Positions 1-14,990 of a stretch of DNA of 64,000 nucleotides are shown one piece after another. Positions within the stretch are counted from its first letter, which is position 1. Every line of letters starts with the position of its first letter. The stretch lies in contig JAIXMP010000053.1 in assembly GCA_025677815.1 (NCBI GenBank), positions 124,001 through 188,000 on the forward strand, written 5' to 3'. The translations under genes were made by a program, and so were the position numbers. This DNA is from Phascolomyces articulosus (lineage: Eukaryota > Mucoromycota > Mucoromycetes > Mucorales > Lichtheimiaceae). The notes below the pieces were generated by a model. The model worked only from the letters and a program-made list of their open reading frames with translations, was not told the origin of the DNA and searched no databases.

Positions 1-3000
1 ATAAGCTCAACTAACTGGAGACATATGCTTAAACCTAAACCGGTACCTCCATACTTGCGGCTGTATAAATAATATGAATATTGGTTTTTTTTTTTCCTGT
101 TCACTTTGTATTATACTGATGTAAAAAAAATACTTACGTTGTGCTGCCATCCACTTGAGAGAATGGAACAAAAAGAGATTTACGTTGTTCATCACTAATG
201 CCAATCCCTGAGTCTATCACTTCAAACAAGAGTGATACACCATTCTCGTTAGCATTATGATTTGGACTCATTGATTCCTTTTCCACAGAACATCGAATCT
301 TAATTTCCCCTTCATCTGTAAACTTGATTGCATTGCCTAATAAATTAATTATGATTCTATATAGTATACTGTAAGTTATTTTTGCAAGAGTATATTGTAG
401 AAGATAAAGTATGTATTAACTATATATATTATTAATTGTGTTCCCACATACTGTCTAAGGCGGTTTTCATCTGCTATGACAACAGAGGGAACATCAGGTG
501 CTATTTCATATGTAACGTTTAACCGTTTTTTAATAGCCATGGCAATCAGCATTTCCACTACATCTGCAATTACATCTTCAATAACAACTTTTGATAAATC
601 GAGTGAAACTTTTCCAGCTTGTAACTATAGATAAAGATATATAAGTATCAAAAAATGGTGCTTTTATGGCCGATCTCTATAACAGTATAACAATATATGT
701 ATATAAATCACTGCTATTTATACACCACCTTTGAGAAATTGAGAAGATCGTCAATAAGTCTTAATAGCATCTCACACGATTCTTTTGCAGTCTTGACAAG
801 GTCGCGTTGTTCCGGGTCTAATCTGTATTAATTAATATTAAGGCAATAGTTTAGTTTCAAAACTTATATTATTAATAATAGCAATAATAAATATAAATAT
901 TGGCGATGCTTTACTCAGTATCAGCTAATAATGTTATCATGCCATAAAACCCAGCAAATGGTGTACGAATCTCATGGCTCATGTTAGCTAAAAACATTTC
1001 ACGCAATCTTGTAGCTCGAATAGCAGCTTCTTTACTACGTTGGGCCTCTTCCAAAGCTCTTCTTTGCATTTCAATCATTCTATTAAATGTTGAAGAAAGT
1101 CCTTTAAACAATTGAAACATTTTATCTTTTATCATAACTGAAACCTATGTGACTTAATTTACCTCACATTTGCCATGGTAGCACGTTGAACGGATTTAAA
1201 CAAGGATGCGTTGGTGGTAGAAATACCCATTTGTTGACATAACAAACTCAATACCGTTACATGATGTTGCGTAAAAACACCAACTGCCCCTTCAATAAGC
1301 AAACAACCCACCGTTTGGAACTTATGTGTGATGGGCATACAAATTACTGATTTTTCACCGGTGCGTTCAAACCAAGGTCCAACTGCAAACCGTGTGTCTT
1401 TTTTCACATTGTAAATAAATATGCTTTCACCTGTATGAATGGTATGATTGATAATGTTGCTCGAGACCAACTTTTCGGCATCATCTAATGGCTTGGGTGG
1501 GTCATATGTAGCAACAGGTTCGTTCTGACAGCCATATGCACAGACACCATATTTATCCTCCTTGAGAATAATAGCTCCACAATCTGCACCGCTGTTTTCA
1601 AAAATAATATCCAACATGGAGACTAATAACTTGTCAAACCTCACTTCTGATGAAATGACATGCGAACTCTTTAATATGGATGCCATATCAACCTATAATA
1701 AAGATATTAGTTATCATTTTTACAACATTCGTTTAAGATTTTTATAGTACAGTTAAGATATAAAACGTACAATATCAAGACATTGTAATGTTTGTTCTGT
1801 TGTTACTGGTGGTATACTCTCGGCCGTATATGGCTCGTTATTATTGACGGTAGTACTAATAACGGGTGAAGTGTTGCTAGAATCTTTTATCGTAGTAGTA
1901 TCAGATGGTTGTATGCTGACACTACTGTTCCACCCATTTGGAGGTGTGTGGCTGCCATAATAATATGGTAATGTATCTGTTTGCACTCCAGCATTATGGG
2001 GTTCCATTTTGGTATCGCTCAAATCGACTAACAGTTTAGAATATTTTGCGCTGACGTGCCTTGCTTTTCCATATGAGCCATGCCCCATGTACAGGTTGAT
2101 GGACTAAAAGATAACCAATTATTACAATAAGAATAAATAATGATATTTGGAATGTTAAGCGTTCTTGTTTTTTTCTGTGTAATGGTGTATGATCTAGGTA
2201 TAATTTAATAAATGATGATATTGAAAGCTAAAATTATTAATAGTATTACCTTTTTTATAAAGCAGTGAGCAATGTTATGGAACCCATTTCGATAATAAAA
2301 AGCACCTGTGTATTCGTGGAAAATACAGAGTTCTAGATTCCAATCACCTTCACGTGCTTGATCCAATGCTTTTTCATATAAACGACTGGCTTGTGAAATA
2401 TTTGGAGGGGATCCATTGAATCCGACAAGCTCAGCCTCGATGAGTATCCAATACATTGCAAAATTTATAGGACTATTTACTGCGTATTCATGCATATGTT
2501 CTTGATTTTCTCTGACTTGCGAAAGATACTCTTCTTTTCGCGAAGGATCTTGTCGACATTTTTCAATCAATGCCAATGAAAAATAGAATAGCATCATGCG
2601 AGTATGTCTAGAAGGAAAATAAAAATGTAGTAAATTACTCTGTTCCTTCCCCAACAAAAATCTTCATATCAATCTTCCTCTTTATAATGATGACTAACTA
2701 AGCACTGAATAATTAAATAAATATGAACCTGTGACTTGGATGACCATGAAACGTGCGATAACATCGATAGCCCACTTCAAGTGCTGTATCAATATGCTCA
2801 TATAAAACTAGTGGCACAAGCTTGAATGATTCATACCAATTCAACAAAAGTGCAGGATTGGAACTTTGTTTACAACTCTCAGTCAAGAAATGTCCATCCA
2901 AAAACCCATCGTCCCCATCAAATACATAAGGTGTATCAATATATGTTTGACCTTGTAATGCCTTGCAAGCACGTATGACACATACTACCAAACAATTTGG

Positions 3001-6000
3001 GTCGATCGATGAAGACCAAGAGCGAATTTCCTCATATCGTTCCTCCGCGTACTGTAATGTATCAGCGGTATGATGTCCATTGAAAAACATAAGCTGGCAT
3101 GCGTTGCTTGAATTAAAAGCAGAAAAAATACGATCACCTGCTGCCAGAGAATAACGCAAACCTTCTCGGTAGTAATTGAGTGCTTCTCGATAATGGTGTT
3201 TCCACCAAATAAGAAAGGATGGGTATAAGCAATAAGCTAGTCCTTTTTCTTGAATTGTACCATGCTTATCTACCAATGCAACACCAATGGATCCCAATTT
3301 CTAATAGAAAAATGCAGTTGTTTTGTTAGTATCATTGTTATCACCAGTGATTTTTTCTTCTGTTTAAAACACATTCAAATATAGATATTATCTCGGTGGA
3401 CACAATTAAATAAAAATACAGTACATACTTCTGCAAATGCATGTTTTTGACATAGAACTACATATCCTAGTCCAGCAAAAATACAAGCTGTTGAAGTGCT
3501 ACCTACTGGACCGTGTGTAAATGATAATTTTAAAATTCGGCATGCCCAGTAATACATTTCAAATTGTCGTTCGTTCCAGTATGCCATTGTGAGCCTGTAA
3601 ATAGTTATAGTAATGAATAAATATCCAGAGAACCCCAATATTTACTAACAAAAAAAAGCGGTATAATAGTTACAACTCTTCCATGACCCCCAATAATCCT
3701 ATAAAAGATGGATCTTCGCACTTGGGTATTTGTAAAAGATGGTCTTTCCCAAGTGTTTCAACTAGAGCTTCGACTTCATTATGCAAACTAAACAATCCTT
3801 CTTCACTGGTATCCAGAAGAGATCGTTCATCAGGCGAAAGTTCGTCCATACATCGATACAGTGTTTCAGTTCCTTTCGCATGTTTCTGCATACCAAAACA
3901 ATATCGCGCTTGAACACGATACGCATGGATCCGATCGCTTGGTGTACGTCCATGTTTAAAAATTATGTCTAATAATTCTTGGGTTTTATCATATTCTGCT
4001 ACAGTCCAGCTAAGTGCAGCAGCATTATTGTGAAGAGCCAATGTGGTAATATATTCATTGTCATCCACCCATTGTGTTTCCAAATTTCCAAGTTGCAATG
4101 CGCACATATAATAGGCAAATGCCATCCGATGAGCACCAAATGCCCTTCCTTTATTTCCAGCGTCGATAAGCGTTTGTCGATATTGTTGATTATTATCCAT
4201 TAATAATAGAAGGTCAACACACTTTAGTAAATGGTCAGATACTAAAAAGATGTCAACTTCTTTATCTATAATTGATTATAATAATATAATATTAACGATT
4301 GTCATTAAAATTAAATAAAAATTATATACATTTAAAAAACTCCTACAAACCTTCCATCATATATTGTGCAATTTTCAAATGCATTTTGGCATGCATAGTA
4401 GGATTAGCTAGTTCTGATGCAGCATGTGAAATACGATCGTGGCTCCATTTGAATTCATTAGTACCTATAGGTATTATATAGCCTTCTTGTAAGATAGCTT
4501 GCAATCCACTGATCAAATCGCTGCTACTGGGCATTGATATTGTTGGCGTGGCATTGGCGTTGCGCTGGAAGGATTTTTGTTTAGTATTTGATCGGTTTCG
4601 GGATAGATTGATGAAGTCTTTATTGCTGTTTTTGGGCCGCTCTATGTTGTTGTAATTATACTCATAACCATCATCGACTACTGTTTTATTTTCATAGTGA
4701 GATCCATTCTCGTCATTGTAATCCAGTATTAAGTTTTGTACTGTGTTCCAAGTGAAAGAATCACCAATAAAAGATGCCCATTTAAGGATTGCACGACCCG
4801 CGCGCGGAAGTTCTCGTAATCTTCCTACCATGAATTCCAACTGTTGTGTATCAAAAGTGTCGTTGTCATCTAGCATGGTGGCATCATTTATTTCTTGAAG
4901 GTTGAAATTCCATTCATTTTTTTTCCAGTCATAGAATATAAGTTTTTTACGTTCGAGTGTTTGTAATAATTGAGTAGCATAAAAGATATTGCCTCGAGTT
5001 CGGCTATATATAATTTCGGCAAGTGGTGTAATAGTTTCGCGGGGTCGATGGAGTGTGTCACAGATAAAGTCAATCAAAGGGTTCATACCAAGGGCTTCCA
5101 CGCAAATTAAATGAGTATCTGCAACTTTATTTCCAATAACGTGATCGGTAAATTGTTTTGTAATCTCTTGATCACGGTATGACATAAATATTAATAACTG
5201 TACGCGAGCTGTAATAAGACTTTCCATGAGCTCCAATGATGGTTCATCTAAAAATGAATTATACAATTTTTGTACTTTATTATTTGCTAGCTTTTCTTTT
5301 CACTTGACGTAATCTTAATATTCAGTTATTGTATATACCTGCTTGGTGAAGATCATCCAGAAACTTTAATAATGGGTTGGCAATATGTACATAATAAAGG
5401 AAGCATTTATGATATGTAATTTGTTAATGAAGTTTCATACCTTAAGTGCAAATAAATAAAATAAAAAATGTCCTATTTAATATTACCAATGTCGTCATTC
5501 GCCAATGTGTAATAGCACGGAATATTTCGACATATACATTATGAAAGCGTGTTCTTGCTTCCATATCTTCCGTATTTTTATAAGTAGAAGAGGAGGAGGA
5601 TAACGGTGACGGGCCATTACCATTTTTATCGTTATTAGTATTTGTTGTTGCTTTTTCTGGCGTTGTTTCTAACTGCAATAGTGTCTTGAGTTCAGGAATA
5701 ATATCAGTCATAAGAGCAATGTTTGAATACAGACTTCCAAGGGATACTTTAAGATGTTCATAAAATAAACGAATGTCGTCTTTAGATTCGGAAAGTATTT
5801 GTTGCAATATATGAGATAGCACCTTTGCCAGTGCACTGTATGGCACTTTGTTTCGACTGTCAAATTTTGAAAATGCTACATATCTATAATAATTAACATA
5901 GTCAATTGTTAGCAAATGTATATTGATAATATTTATTTATAATGTTACAATAGTTTTTATATATAAATAATGGTTTTATACCCATTTTGTCGAGCCGTTG

Positions 6001-8094
6001 GTTGTATTTCTGTAAACAATGTTGATTTGCCTAGTAAATAGGAGGTAAATATTACAATATGAAGTTAGTTGTTATAAATATATTATGACACTGCGTAAAG
6101 ATGAAAATTGTTATTACCAATGCCTCCAGGGCCATAGACACCAACAATGGTTACTGATGATGATTTGGAATTGCTATTTAAAGCTATTCTGCTATTGGCG
6201 CTTGTTGAGGTTCCACTTTCAATAAAGTCATCACCACTACCATTCAAGTAGCTATTCGTATCAGAGAAATCACTAGTTATATCATTGACAGATCTAACAG
6301 AACCTTCTTCTGTTGAGCTGTTTGTTTCTAAAATAGTAGGTGTTTTTCCAGTTCGGCTACGAGTTCGAGAAGATTGATATAATCCTGCACACCGTTTAAT
6401 AAAGTAGGACATTTTTTGAAGCACATCATCTCGACCGTATATTATTTTTGGAAGCGTAAATACAGATGCAATATCTTGTTGAGCTAAAGGAAAGGATGGA
6501 ATAAACTACATTGATTTTCAAGTAAATAAATAATCCCGCTGTTTCAAAAGGTCATTGTTGTTGCTAACCAAGATTTACCTTTACACTAGGATTTTCTTTA
6601 TGAGACATTAATAGGTTCAGGCACTCATTTAAATCTATTTTGTTTTATATGTAAAATTAATATGTGCCCATGTAGATATCATACAAGATATTAGCCAGCT
6701 GAAATTATTTTTTCGGCTCCATTATTTTTTATACATACCATGTCTAACTCCATGAGCGCTTGTATAACGATTATCGGGTGCCTGATGATAATATTGGATT
6801 ATAAAAGCTAAGAATTCAGTCGGAAAATAAAAGGGTAACTACGAATAAATAAATCTGAGCGGCTCACCTTATTTGTCATTTTTTCAATGATATGCGAAAG
6901 AATTTTAGGTGCTTCTGGTTGCAGCTCGTGAACCAAAGGAAGTTTTCGGCTTAAGATTGCATGAAGAATTTCTAATGGTGCACCATCAAAAGGGTTTCTT
7001 CCTGTCAATAAGGTAAAAAACATGACACCTAATGAATAAATATCGGACCGATGGTCTGGAGCATACGTAGTTCGGCCAGTTTGCTCAGGACTCATATACA
7101 TTAACCAGCTTTGTAGGGATTCCACTGATTCTCTATTATTCGTTGTTTTTCTCCAGTTTTCTGTGGTTAAGAAACTTTTCAATTTGTAAATATAAAAAAA
7201 ATAGATAAATTTAAATTATCACAATAAGATCACATCTTAGAAACTAAAGTTGACTACCTATAATAATATAAACACTACATACCTCTCCAATGATTTTGTA
7301 CCAGAGTCAAAATTCCATAATTTAACAGGACCATCTTCTTCTCCATTCCATTGGAATGCTGTATATATATATGTTAGTAGTAAAAATAATTAGAGATGAA
7401 AAATACAATATGCTCAACGATGGTTATTACGTACCACTTGGGCGTATCTCGCCATGAACGACATTATGTTTGTGAATATACTCTAAACACGATAAACACT
7501 TGATTGCAAAACGTAAAAAGGTACCGAGGTCTCTATGCATACCGAAACCATTGCATCTAATCTGATTGGGTTCATTTTTATTTTTCTTTGTACAGTAATA
7601 GTCTTGACCATCATCAGTATAAACTGCAACAGCAAGACCACTTGAAAAATTTAGATATTCTAATGGTCGGACTGAGAAACATTGCATAATTAGCTTAGGG
7701 TACACCTCCTTTTTTTTGCCTTGATTGCTTACCAAGATATGAGGGACCTTCATTGTATTGATATAATTTTTTCATAATATAAAACTCTCGTTCGAGTCGC
7801 AGAGAACTCGAAGAAACTTTTGCAACAACCAAGCTCTTATTTTTAATTCTATGAATGTAATCATGTTACGATCATTCCATTTCGTGTACATGTAATGGTT
7901 TAATGGAGTGGATCTGAATTACTTTGGCTATATTACCTGTATCCTGAAATTACTTCAACATTTTCATAATGGGTCAAACTGGACGGCGGTTTAGTAAAAT
8001 GATAACCCTTTATGTATGGTAAATTTCCAGAAAACATGTTGTGCAATGTCGTTGATCCCGTTGTAATGGAAATACTGGATTCTGAGATTGACAT
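1..8094 (-). CDS. Hybrid histidine kinase with N-terminal pseudokinase and ATPase (copy A, C-terminus cut by window edge)
   Basis: This is one of two giant group X-type hybrid sensor kinases in the window (compare fission yeast Mak2/Mak3 and Candida Chk1). Joined exons, from the start codon: 7937-8094, 7733-7848, 7435-7671, 7283-7358, 6868-7174, 6739-6781, 6579-6634, 6118-6505, 5982-6030, 5487-5883, 5339-5363, 4351-5247, 3674-4265, 3429-3594, 2729-3300, 2250-2607, 1771-2103, 1163-1692, 915-1079, 729-822, 452-624, 138-356 and 60 to beyond base 1. About 2000 codons are visible. Domain order: kinase-like (HGEIRPSG replaces HRDLKPx[10 protein letters not shown] and [10 protein letters not shown] are kept), Walker A GPGGIGKST, Walker [10 protein letters not shown], a helical TPR-like middle, GAF, HisKA ([10 protein letters not shown]), and HATPase N box ([10 protein letters not shown]), DSGIGIS and GGTGLGLS boxes. 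The receiver would lie outside the window. The start aligns with the start of copy B. The presumed role is cytosolic phosphorelay signalling; the stimulus is unknown. Confidence 0.93.
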
Positions 8095-11000
8095 GACAGA
8101 ACGAGTGATCCCGATCTAATGTTTGTAAAAAAAAAAAAAAGGTCTAATAATAAAATGGAAAAGTGAAAGAGAGCTCGTGTGGATAAATGGATCACACGTT
8201 TGTACATATGAGGAAACTTCTGTAAACATGATACAGGTTGTCAAAGGAGGATATGCACGTTAGATGCCATGCATACACATTGTTCTGATGTAACAATCGA
8301 GTGGGTAGTATTACTGAGAAAGTAAAAGATTTCAATATCCAATAATTATCATCTACCAATATTAATGTCATTAATACATCCTTAGAAACATCTCGCATAA
8401 AAAGCGATGATGATGAATAGGTACTTTGAATGTTACAATCAAAATATACATTTTTTCGTACATGATTTTACGGTTTACTCGCCTCATGATATTTATTTAT
8501 TTCGATAATCATCACTGTCCCGATATGTATATTTATTTGTTGGCATGTGTCTATGATTTGCATGCAGCTCGATTTATTTTATTACACTTGCAGTGATTCT
8601 CTAAATGTCTGCTGCTTCCGTATACGACTATATCATGCAAGTATAAGATTTCTGGAGGCTATATAATAAACTAACAATAAAACAATTAAAGATATGCTTT
8701 CTTCATGCAGATTTTCATTTTTTACAACGTTTTTACTGCTGTACATAAGTATCAAATACAGACAATAACTAAACTATATACATTAAAAAAACTGAACAAT
8801 TTGTGGCGAAATGGTTCTCTGGATCAACCAGATGGCAATATTGTCACAAATGTTTTCATCAAAATTAAGGGGAGCTTGAAGGAAGAGATCGAACTAATTT
8901 CAGCGGACTTTAAAATTGCTTTTACTGAAACGAAAAACTTACGGCGGTAAATAAAAAAAAAATGATGGAAACGTGGTATTCATCGCATTTCGATCATTTA
9001 CTCCTTAACATGATGATATGGCTATGTATCTTTTTTGTTGATAAATCCGACAGAATATGTGACACCTTGAAATCACTTTTTTATTTTGTATAAAAACGCG
9101 TTGCTTGTAGTGGAGGTGTATACGTACCTATTGCTATCATTAACGATTAAAAATCATTGTATTCCATAGTTTCGGGCGTTGCTCCTGATGAACTTTATGA
9201 TGATGTCATGCCTACAATAATAAAAATGGGATGCACGGACTCCTTTTTTACTTGCATCGTAAGTGGCTATTTTAACGTTTTTGACATGTATAGAAGTATA
9301 CTGATATCATGACCATGATGTCACATATGCAATCCCAAAAAAAAAAGACTGTTAGGCAGCAGTCTGGAAATTTGTATGTGGTGTTAACAATTAATGTCAC
9401 AAAAAATCGATATCACACTATATTACTTGATTTTGAACGTAAATACCTATTGCGTATTATACTACTACTAGAAGTGAATAGAGGTTTTAGTATATAAAAT
9501 AATAGGATTAACAAATTGATTTTATTAAATAATATTTTTCTTCCAATCCTATAAATAATTAGTAAAGCATGTGTTCATTTACATTTTAAAAAAAAATTGT
9601 TAATACTTATGTCATGTTGATTTAAGTTACTATAAAAGAAAATTTATGAGTTAGATAGAGCAATACTCTTTATTGGTAGTATTCATTATCAACTTGATCA
9701 ATTCACTTCAAAAGCCTATATAATAGATATTGGAGGTTATAAACGTGGCAGTTAAGTTTCATATTTTTACATGAGATTGTTGCTGAATCTATAGAAGAAA
9801 GCAGCACCACAACATTCCATAATAAATAAATGTAGATCATTTTGAGTCTAATGTTTTTTTAGCAGATGTATATCAGTATTTTTTGATGTGCTGTGTTTAT
9901 AATAAACTTTGACCTTACTTTATTTTATACATACAACAGGAAAGAAAAAAGACACCTTACTGTACCAATGAATGACACTGACCACTATTAAAATGGAATA
10001 CTTTATTTCTAATTTTGGAAATGCTGTCTAAATAATATTGCAATTGAGAAAAAATGAAAACTGTAGGAAAAACCTATGATTTGCTTGAGTGGTGAGGTAA
10101 TACAAATATGTAATAGAATTGCAGGGTGGAAATTTTTGATCCATAAAAGTTATGCGTGTCTATTACTGTGACACTGGTGGTGGGAAGAAACAATGCATTA
10201 GCATAATGCTGATACTTGTAATTCACACATCATGTACCTGGACCTTATGATTTAGATTAGAACGGTGATAAGCAGAGTTTTTTTTTAGAAATAATAGATA
10301 TACGTATAATAAGAAAGGACTATTATAACTAAATATACAGAGGGCCTTGTTTTTTATTATATTATAATCAAATGTCATGATAATTTATATTGTAGCTAAA
10401 CACTGTGATGATGGTGAGAACATTTCATATGAATGTGATTGAAAAATATTTTATTTTCCATAGCAGATGCTCATATTTAAAATAACTGTATCATCTATTA
10501 TACACAGATGCTCTATTACTAACTTATCAATAACGAATGTTTCAGTATCTGAAGTTTTATTAAATGTCTTTTAAAGAAACATTTGAAGCTCTAACATTTG
10601 ACAGGCAAAATAAACACGGTGCTACTATTTCTTCGTATAAAAGGTGTTTCGCTTCCTCGATGAGTATATATATTTTAATTTCTTTTCCTCCTTTTGCGTT
10701 AAATATAAATCATTGATCCAACCGTTTGATTGTAACTTTATCAATATTATATTAATGAATTAATCAATATGAGATAGCGTTTACTATTGATGCTTTGATT
10801 TCCCTTACACAAAGTATGTCCCAAAAGAAATAAGATTTGCACGTATTATTGGCTACATATTTGTAGCAGTTTACACACACATACATCATAGTTACATTTC
10901 ATATGTCTATTCACCATCAATGTAAAATAGAAACTGAACTTTTTTTATTATATGAAGTTCTATATTCCCATCAGAAAAAGTTAATTCACATACACACAAA

Positions 11001-11281
11001 CAGTCAATAAAGTTGTATTATTGCGTCACATGATGGATACATTTTTATGCTGAATCCATCATATATATATATGATAATGAGTGGTTATCTTCTATATTAT
11101 CATAATAACAAAAAATAACCATTACCGATATGTCGGATTGCTGTGTTACAGAGAAGTACAGGAAAAAACAATCAAGGATCATGTGTGATGATGCTCTGTA
11201 AAGATTCGTTTTTGCATAACATCTTTTACAATTAGCTTCTTTTTCCCAAGTTTACCACAAAAAGCAAGACTGCATATTATC
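8095..11281. other. AT-rich intergenic region with exon-like fragments
   Basis: This 3.2 kb lies between the divergent starts of hybrid kinase copy A and the first F-box gene, so it should hold both promoters. No convincing gene was found. Two stretches look exon-like. One is an open frame at 8705-8949 ending before GTAAAT. The other is at 9172-9259, reading SGVAPDELYDDVMPTIIKMG in one frame and followed by GTAAGT. They could be remains of a decayed gene. A T-rich/A-rich composition dominates the rest. Confidence 0.5.
8705..9500 (+). pseudogene. Possible decayed multi-exon gene (uncertain)
   Basis: Three pieces on the plus strand have exon character. An open frame at 8705-8949 (KIKGSLKEEIELISADFKIA) runs into a GTAAAT donor. 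A stretch from about 9172 to 9259, after an acceptor CCATAG, reads GVAPDELYDDVMPTIIKMG and ends at a GTAAGT donor. A third begins after GTTAG at 9354. A single frame through all three could not be built without stops, and no protein family was recognised. It may be a gene fossil or chance. Confidence 0.2.
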
Positions 11282-13537
11282 ATGTCTACACAGTCTAACA
11301 ACAATCTTAACCGTACAACAAATGACATTACTGAAAATGTGAATATCAGCAATTACGATACTAGAATACCTTATCAGCAACAGAAAAAAAATAAAAAGTT
11401 TTCACGATTCTTATCAACAATTCCAACAACTACAGAGGAAAAAAAATCGTTCGTTAAAAAACGACACACCGTCTTTTCAACCATATCAAAAGGTATATCT
11501 AAAAAACTGCTACAGGCTATTATATTACCATCCAGTGACCATACAGCAGAGCGAGATTCTGATCACCACCAACAAGATCAAAGAAGACGTGGTGCAACGG
11601 CAGTATCTCTTCATACTGAGATGACAAGGCAGCAACAAATGTGGGAAGTTGATCACCCATATCCCGCACAGACACACAAAAGAATCCAACAATCTCACTT
11701 TCCACTAATTTTGCCGTATGACATTTTATACTTAATATTTGACAAGCTTGAATTTCGAGACCTTTTACGGTGTGCCACAGTAAGTCCAGAATGGCGTAAT
11801 TTTGTGATCGAATGGCCTGAATTTTGGTGCCGACTTTCCATTGAAACGCCGTATAATAATGCTGGTAAAACGGCATCAGATGCGTTGAAACATGGGAAAA
11901 TTAAAGAGTTTCGACTGGCTGGCCCTATGCAAATTGATTTACTACGAGATATATTGGCGTTTCTTTCGTGTATGAAGGATCACTATATTGAAAATCTTTG
12001 TAAGTTATTTATTCATTTCTTTTACTGTATATGGTATTCCATAAAAATGTATTATTATAATTTTAATATATATGGTGTATATAATATAATGATAAAACCC
12101 CGAAAGGAGTAATTGTGTTTATAATCAAATGCACAGTATAACAATGCCATCTTATTTACAATTCTAATATATATAACTTTATATATTCAAGATTTTATAA
12201 ATATGACTATAAAAGACAATGACATTCCTTTGTTTGTACGTGTGTTACAACGTCCTGTAAAACTGGTGGAATTTATCGATTGTCATTTATCCAAAAATCA
12301 AGTCATTGATCCGATCGTGTCCTCATGTTTACATGTTACACATGTGGCGTTTTCACAAACTGATGTTGCTCCAGTGGTTTATAATGTGAAACGGCCCACA
12401 CGAGCACAAAGTCTTCTTCTATTACCCAACGTACAATACCCTTGGTTGACATATCTAAAATTATCTTTTGAGTACCAACATCGACTTTATGAACCTGAAG
12501 TTCCAACAGCTCGGTTGTCTGGAATTATCCGTAAATCCCCAAATCTGGTCCATTTATTTCTTGATTCTGGAGGTTCTGTCCATCAAGGTCACTGTATCCG
12601 TCAAGCAATCAAGTATTGTCCAAAACTCCAAAACTTGATTGTGAGTGATCGAGCGACTATGCCTACTACGGTTTTGAGCAACATTACAAATAATGAAATT
12701 TTCCCTCCTACTACAACAGAAACAGTGTCTACTAATACAACAGCAGCTACAACAACTAGTACAAATTGTACTACCATGTCCTCGTCATCGTTGTTGGACC
12801 AACAGGAATTAATGACAACCACAACAAAAAACACCCATATCAGTGCTACGTCACCAGGAGGAGAAGGGCTTCGTCGGTTTGTACTTACAGGCGGAAATAT
12901 TCGACATGAGCGCGATGATATTATTTCTGTATTTAACAAGGCTTATAAAACGATTCAATTATTATACCTTCATTATGGATATGGGTTTACCGGACCCAGC
13001 GCCTTGTATAAACTTGCTCGTCAAGATGAAGTTCTTTCACATTTGCGAGAAATACGTTTATCGACGGAACATATTATTAGTATGTCCAGCTCTGAACCAC
13101 CTTTTGCCAAAGCCATGGCTGCTCTGCTGCGTCGGTGCCCGAGTTTGGAGGTACTCATATTTATTGACACGTTCAGTCCCAGAGTTACACCAGAACACTA
13201 TATATACATGGACGATGAAATATTAATGACCCTTGCTGAATATTGTTCTCATCTCACTTATCTACGTTGTGTTGGGCCACGTTGGTATAGTTCAAAAGTA
13301 TTACTTGATTTTGCTACTCGCATTGGTAGTAAAAAGATTGATAGTAAACTTTATTACTTGGAAATGGATATGGAAAGGAAAATTATATTACCGCTGATCA
13401 AAAAGGTTCAATCGATCCGACATTTGCATGTTCGAAAGGACACCGATCATCTTGAAAAGCCGATGTTGATAGCTGAAAAGAAAGTAGCACAACAGATTTT
13501 ACAGGAAAGAGATGGTTCATTGATTCTAATAGTTTAG
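11282..13537 (+). CDS. F-box/leucine-rich repeat-like protein, paralog 1
   Basis: Two exons, 11282-11999 and 12192-13537 (phase 1 junction, donor GTAAGT), encode 687 aa. An F-box lies at about residues 140-185 (LPYDILYLIFDKLEFRDLL, then CATVSPEWR), which by family knowledge binds Skp1 in an SCF ubiquitin ligase. The C-terminal half has leucine-rich-like segments such as PNLVHLFLDSGG and CPSLEVLIFIDTF, the likely substrate-binding surface. The N-terminus is polar and low-complexity. A Thr/Ser-rich insert at bases 12700-12840 is missing from paralog 2. The single intron sits at the same place as in paralog 2 at 17793-20155, which shows tandem duplication. The substrate is unknown. Confidence 0.9.
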
Positions 13538-14990
13538 TCTGTCACCTTGTTGTTGCGCACTGTAATCATTCTACTTTATCCAATGATATTTACTAGTATA
13601 AACACAATCTTTCCCCCCAAAATATTTCTTATATTAATTTCATATACCTTTTCATATACAATTTTATACATGTCATATTTTTTCTTATCAAATAATCATC
13701 AGATTAAACATCGTTCTCAAAAAAGAACCACTCATGTTTTTTGATCCCGCTTAAAAATTTATTTTTTAAACTTTGGAGCGGCGCAGTAATGATGAAAGAT
13801 CTGCATTATGAATTGAGCGAGAGTTTTTAAAAAAAAAATTTGGGGTCTAAGTGGAAATGAAAAAAGGCTTATTATAAATAACCTGGAGTGAAAAAGGATA
13901 AGAAAAAAATAAGTGGGTTTTTGGTAGGACAAAATAAGTCGTACTGGTTATAATATAAAAAAAAAGTGGATCTATATATTATTATGGTGTGTTTGCCTAT
14001 CTCCAACAACAAATATCTCTTTTAATTGGACATCATCTTGAGGCTTTTCTTGTCAAAAATCAAAAAGATATAAAGAGTATATTCATCCTCCAAGAGTTTT
14101 ATACATAGCACTTCTAATAAATAGAGGCGGAGAATGCCGGAGTATTTGGGATTCATGGTTGCAGTTTTCCATATGACCCCTAAATATTTTATTATAAGAA
14201 AAAGTTGTAGCCTACCAACAGAGAGTATTCATTGTTGGTGATAGGAAGCGAAAGTAATGGGGAGCTCTTGCGTTTAATTATGAGTATACTGTAATGGGGT
14301 GATTATCCCAAAATAGAAAAAGATCCCCGAGGAACAAAGACCTATGATAATATTATAACATACAACAGCAAAAAAAGAGTGAGTTATATAAGTGATGTTA
14401 ATATTATAACCTTACGTGACGGAATGACTTGACAAAACAACCAAAAATTAAATATCCTGATCTTTATTAAGAAACAACGTGGGAATAGAAAACGCGTGCG
14501 TCAACTAATTCCCATTTATCCATGTAGCAGGTTTTTTTTTTATATAGAAGATCCCTAATCCACATACTTGTTTTTAAAAGAAACGTTACCTCAGGAAAGT
14601 TGCTCTTTTAATCAATAAATTGACACAAAAGAATATGAAAGCGTTTTTATTTTAAGCCACTTAGTAATAATCTTGATGAAAAATAATAATACTGATCGGG
14701 ATTGAAGTTTGTATGTTACATGAATAACACCAACTCAATATTCATATAACACAATATAATGTAATAATTATTTGAAGTGCTGGATCTGAGAACAATTTTT
14801 CTGGGTACTTTGTACAACATGTGAATACCGTCAAATCTTACCGTTGAACAACATTATTGCTCGATAACTTTTTTGATATATTGTGACAATATGTCTAATA
14901 CGTACGACATTTATTTGTCTTTCTTCTTTTCTTCTTTCTCTTTTTTTCTTTTTCGATACTGTTCCTTTTTTTTTGCAAAGCAAAAAAGAA
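13538..14990. other. Intergenic region, no gene seen
   Basis: AT-rich spacer between F-box paralog 1 and the seven-transmembrane gene. It holds the 3' flank of the former and the promoter region of the latter. A pyrimidine-rich tract (bases 14915-14975, mostly T with some C) lies just upstream of the start codon at 14991, as often seen in fungal leaders. No RNA gene or reliable open frame was recognised. Confidence 0.5.
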
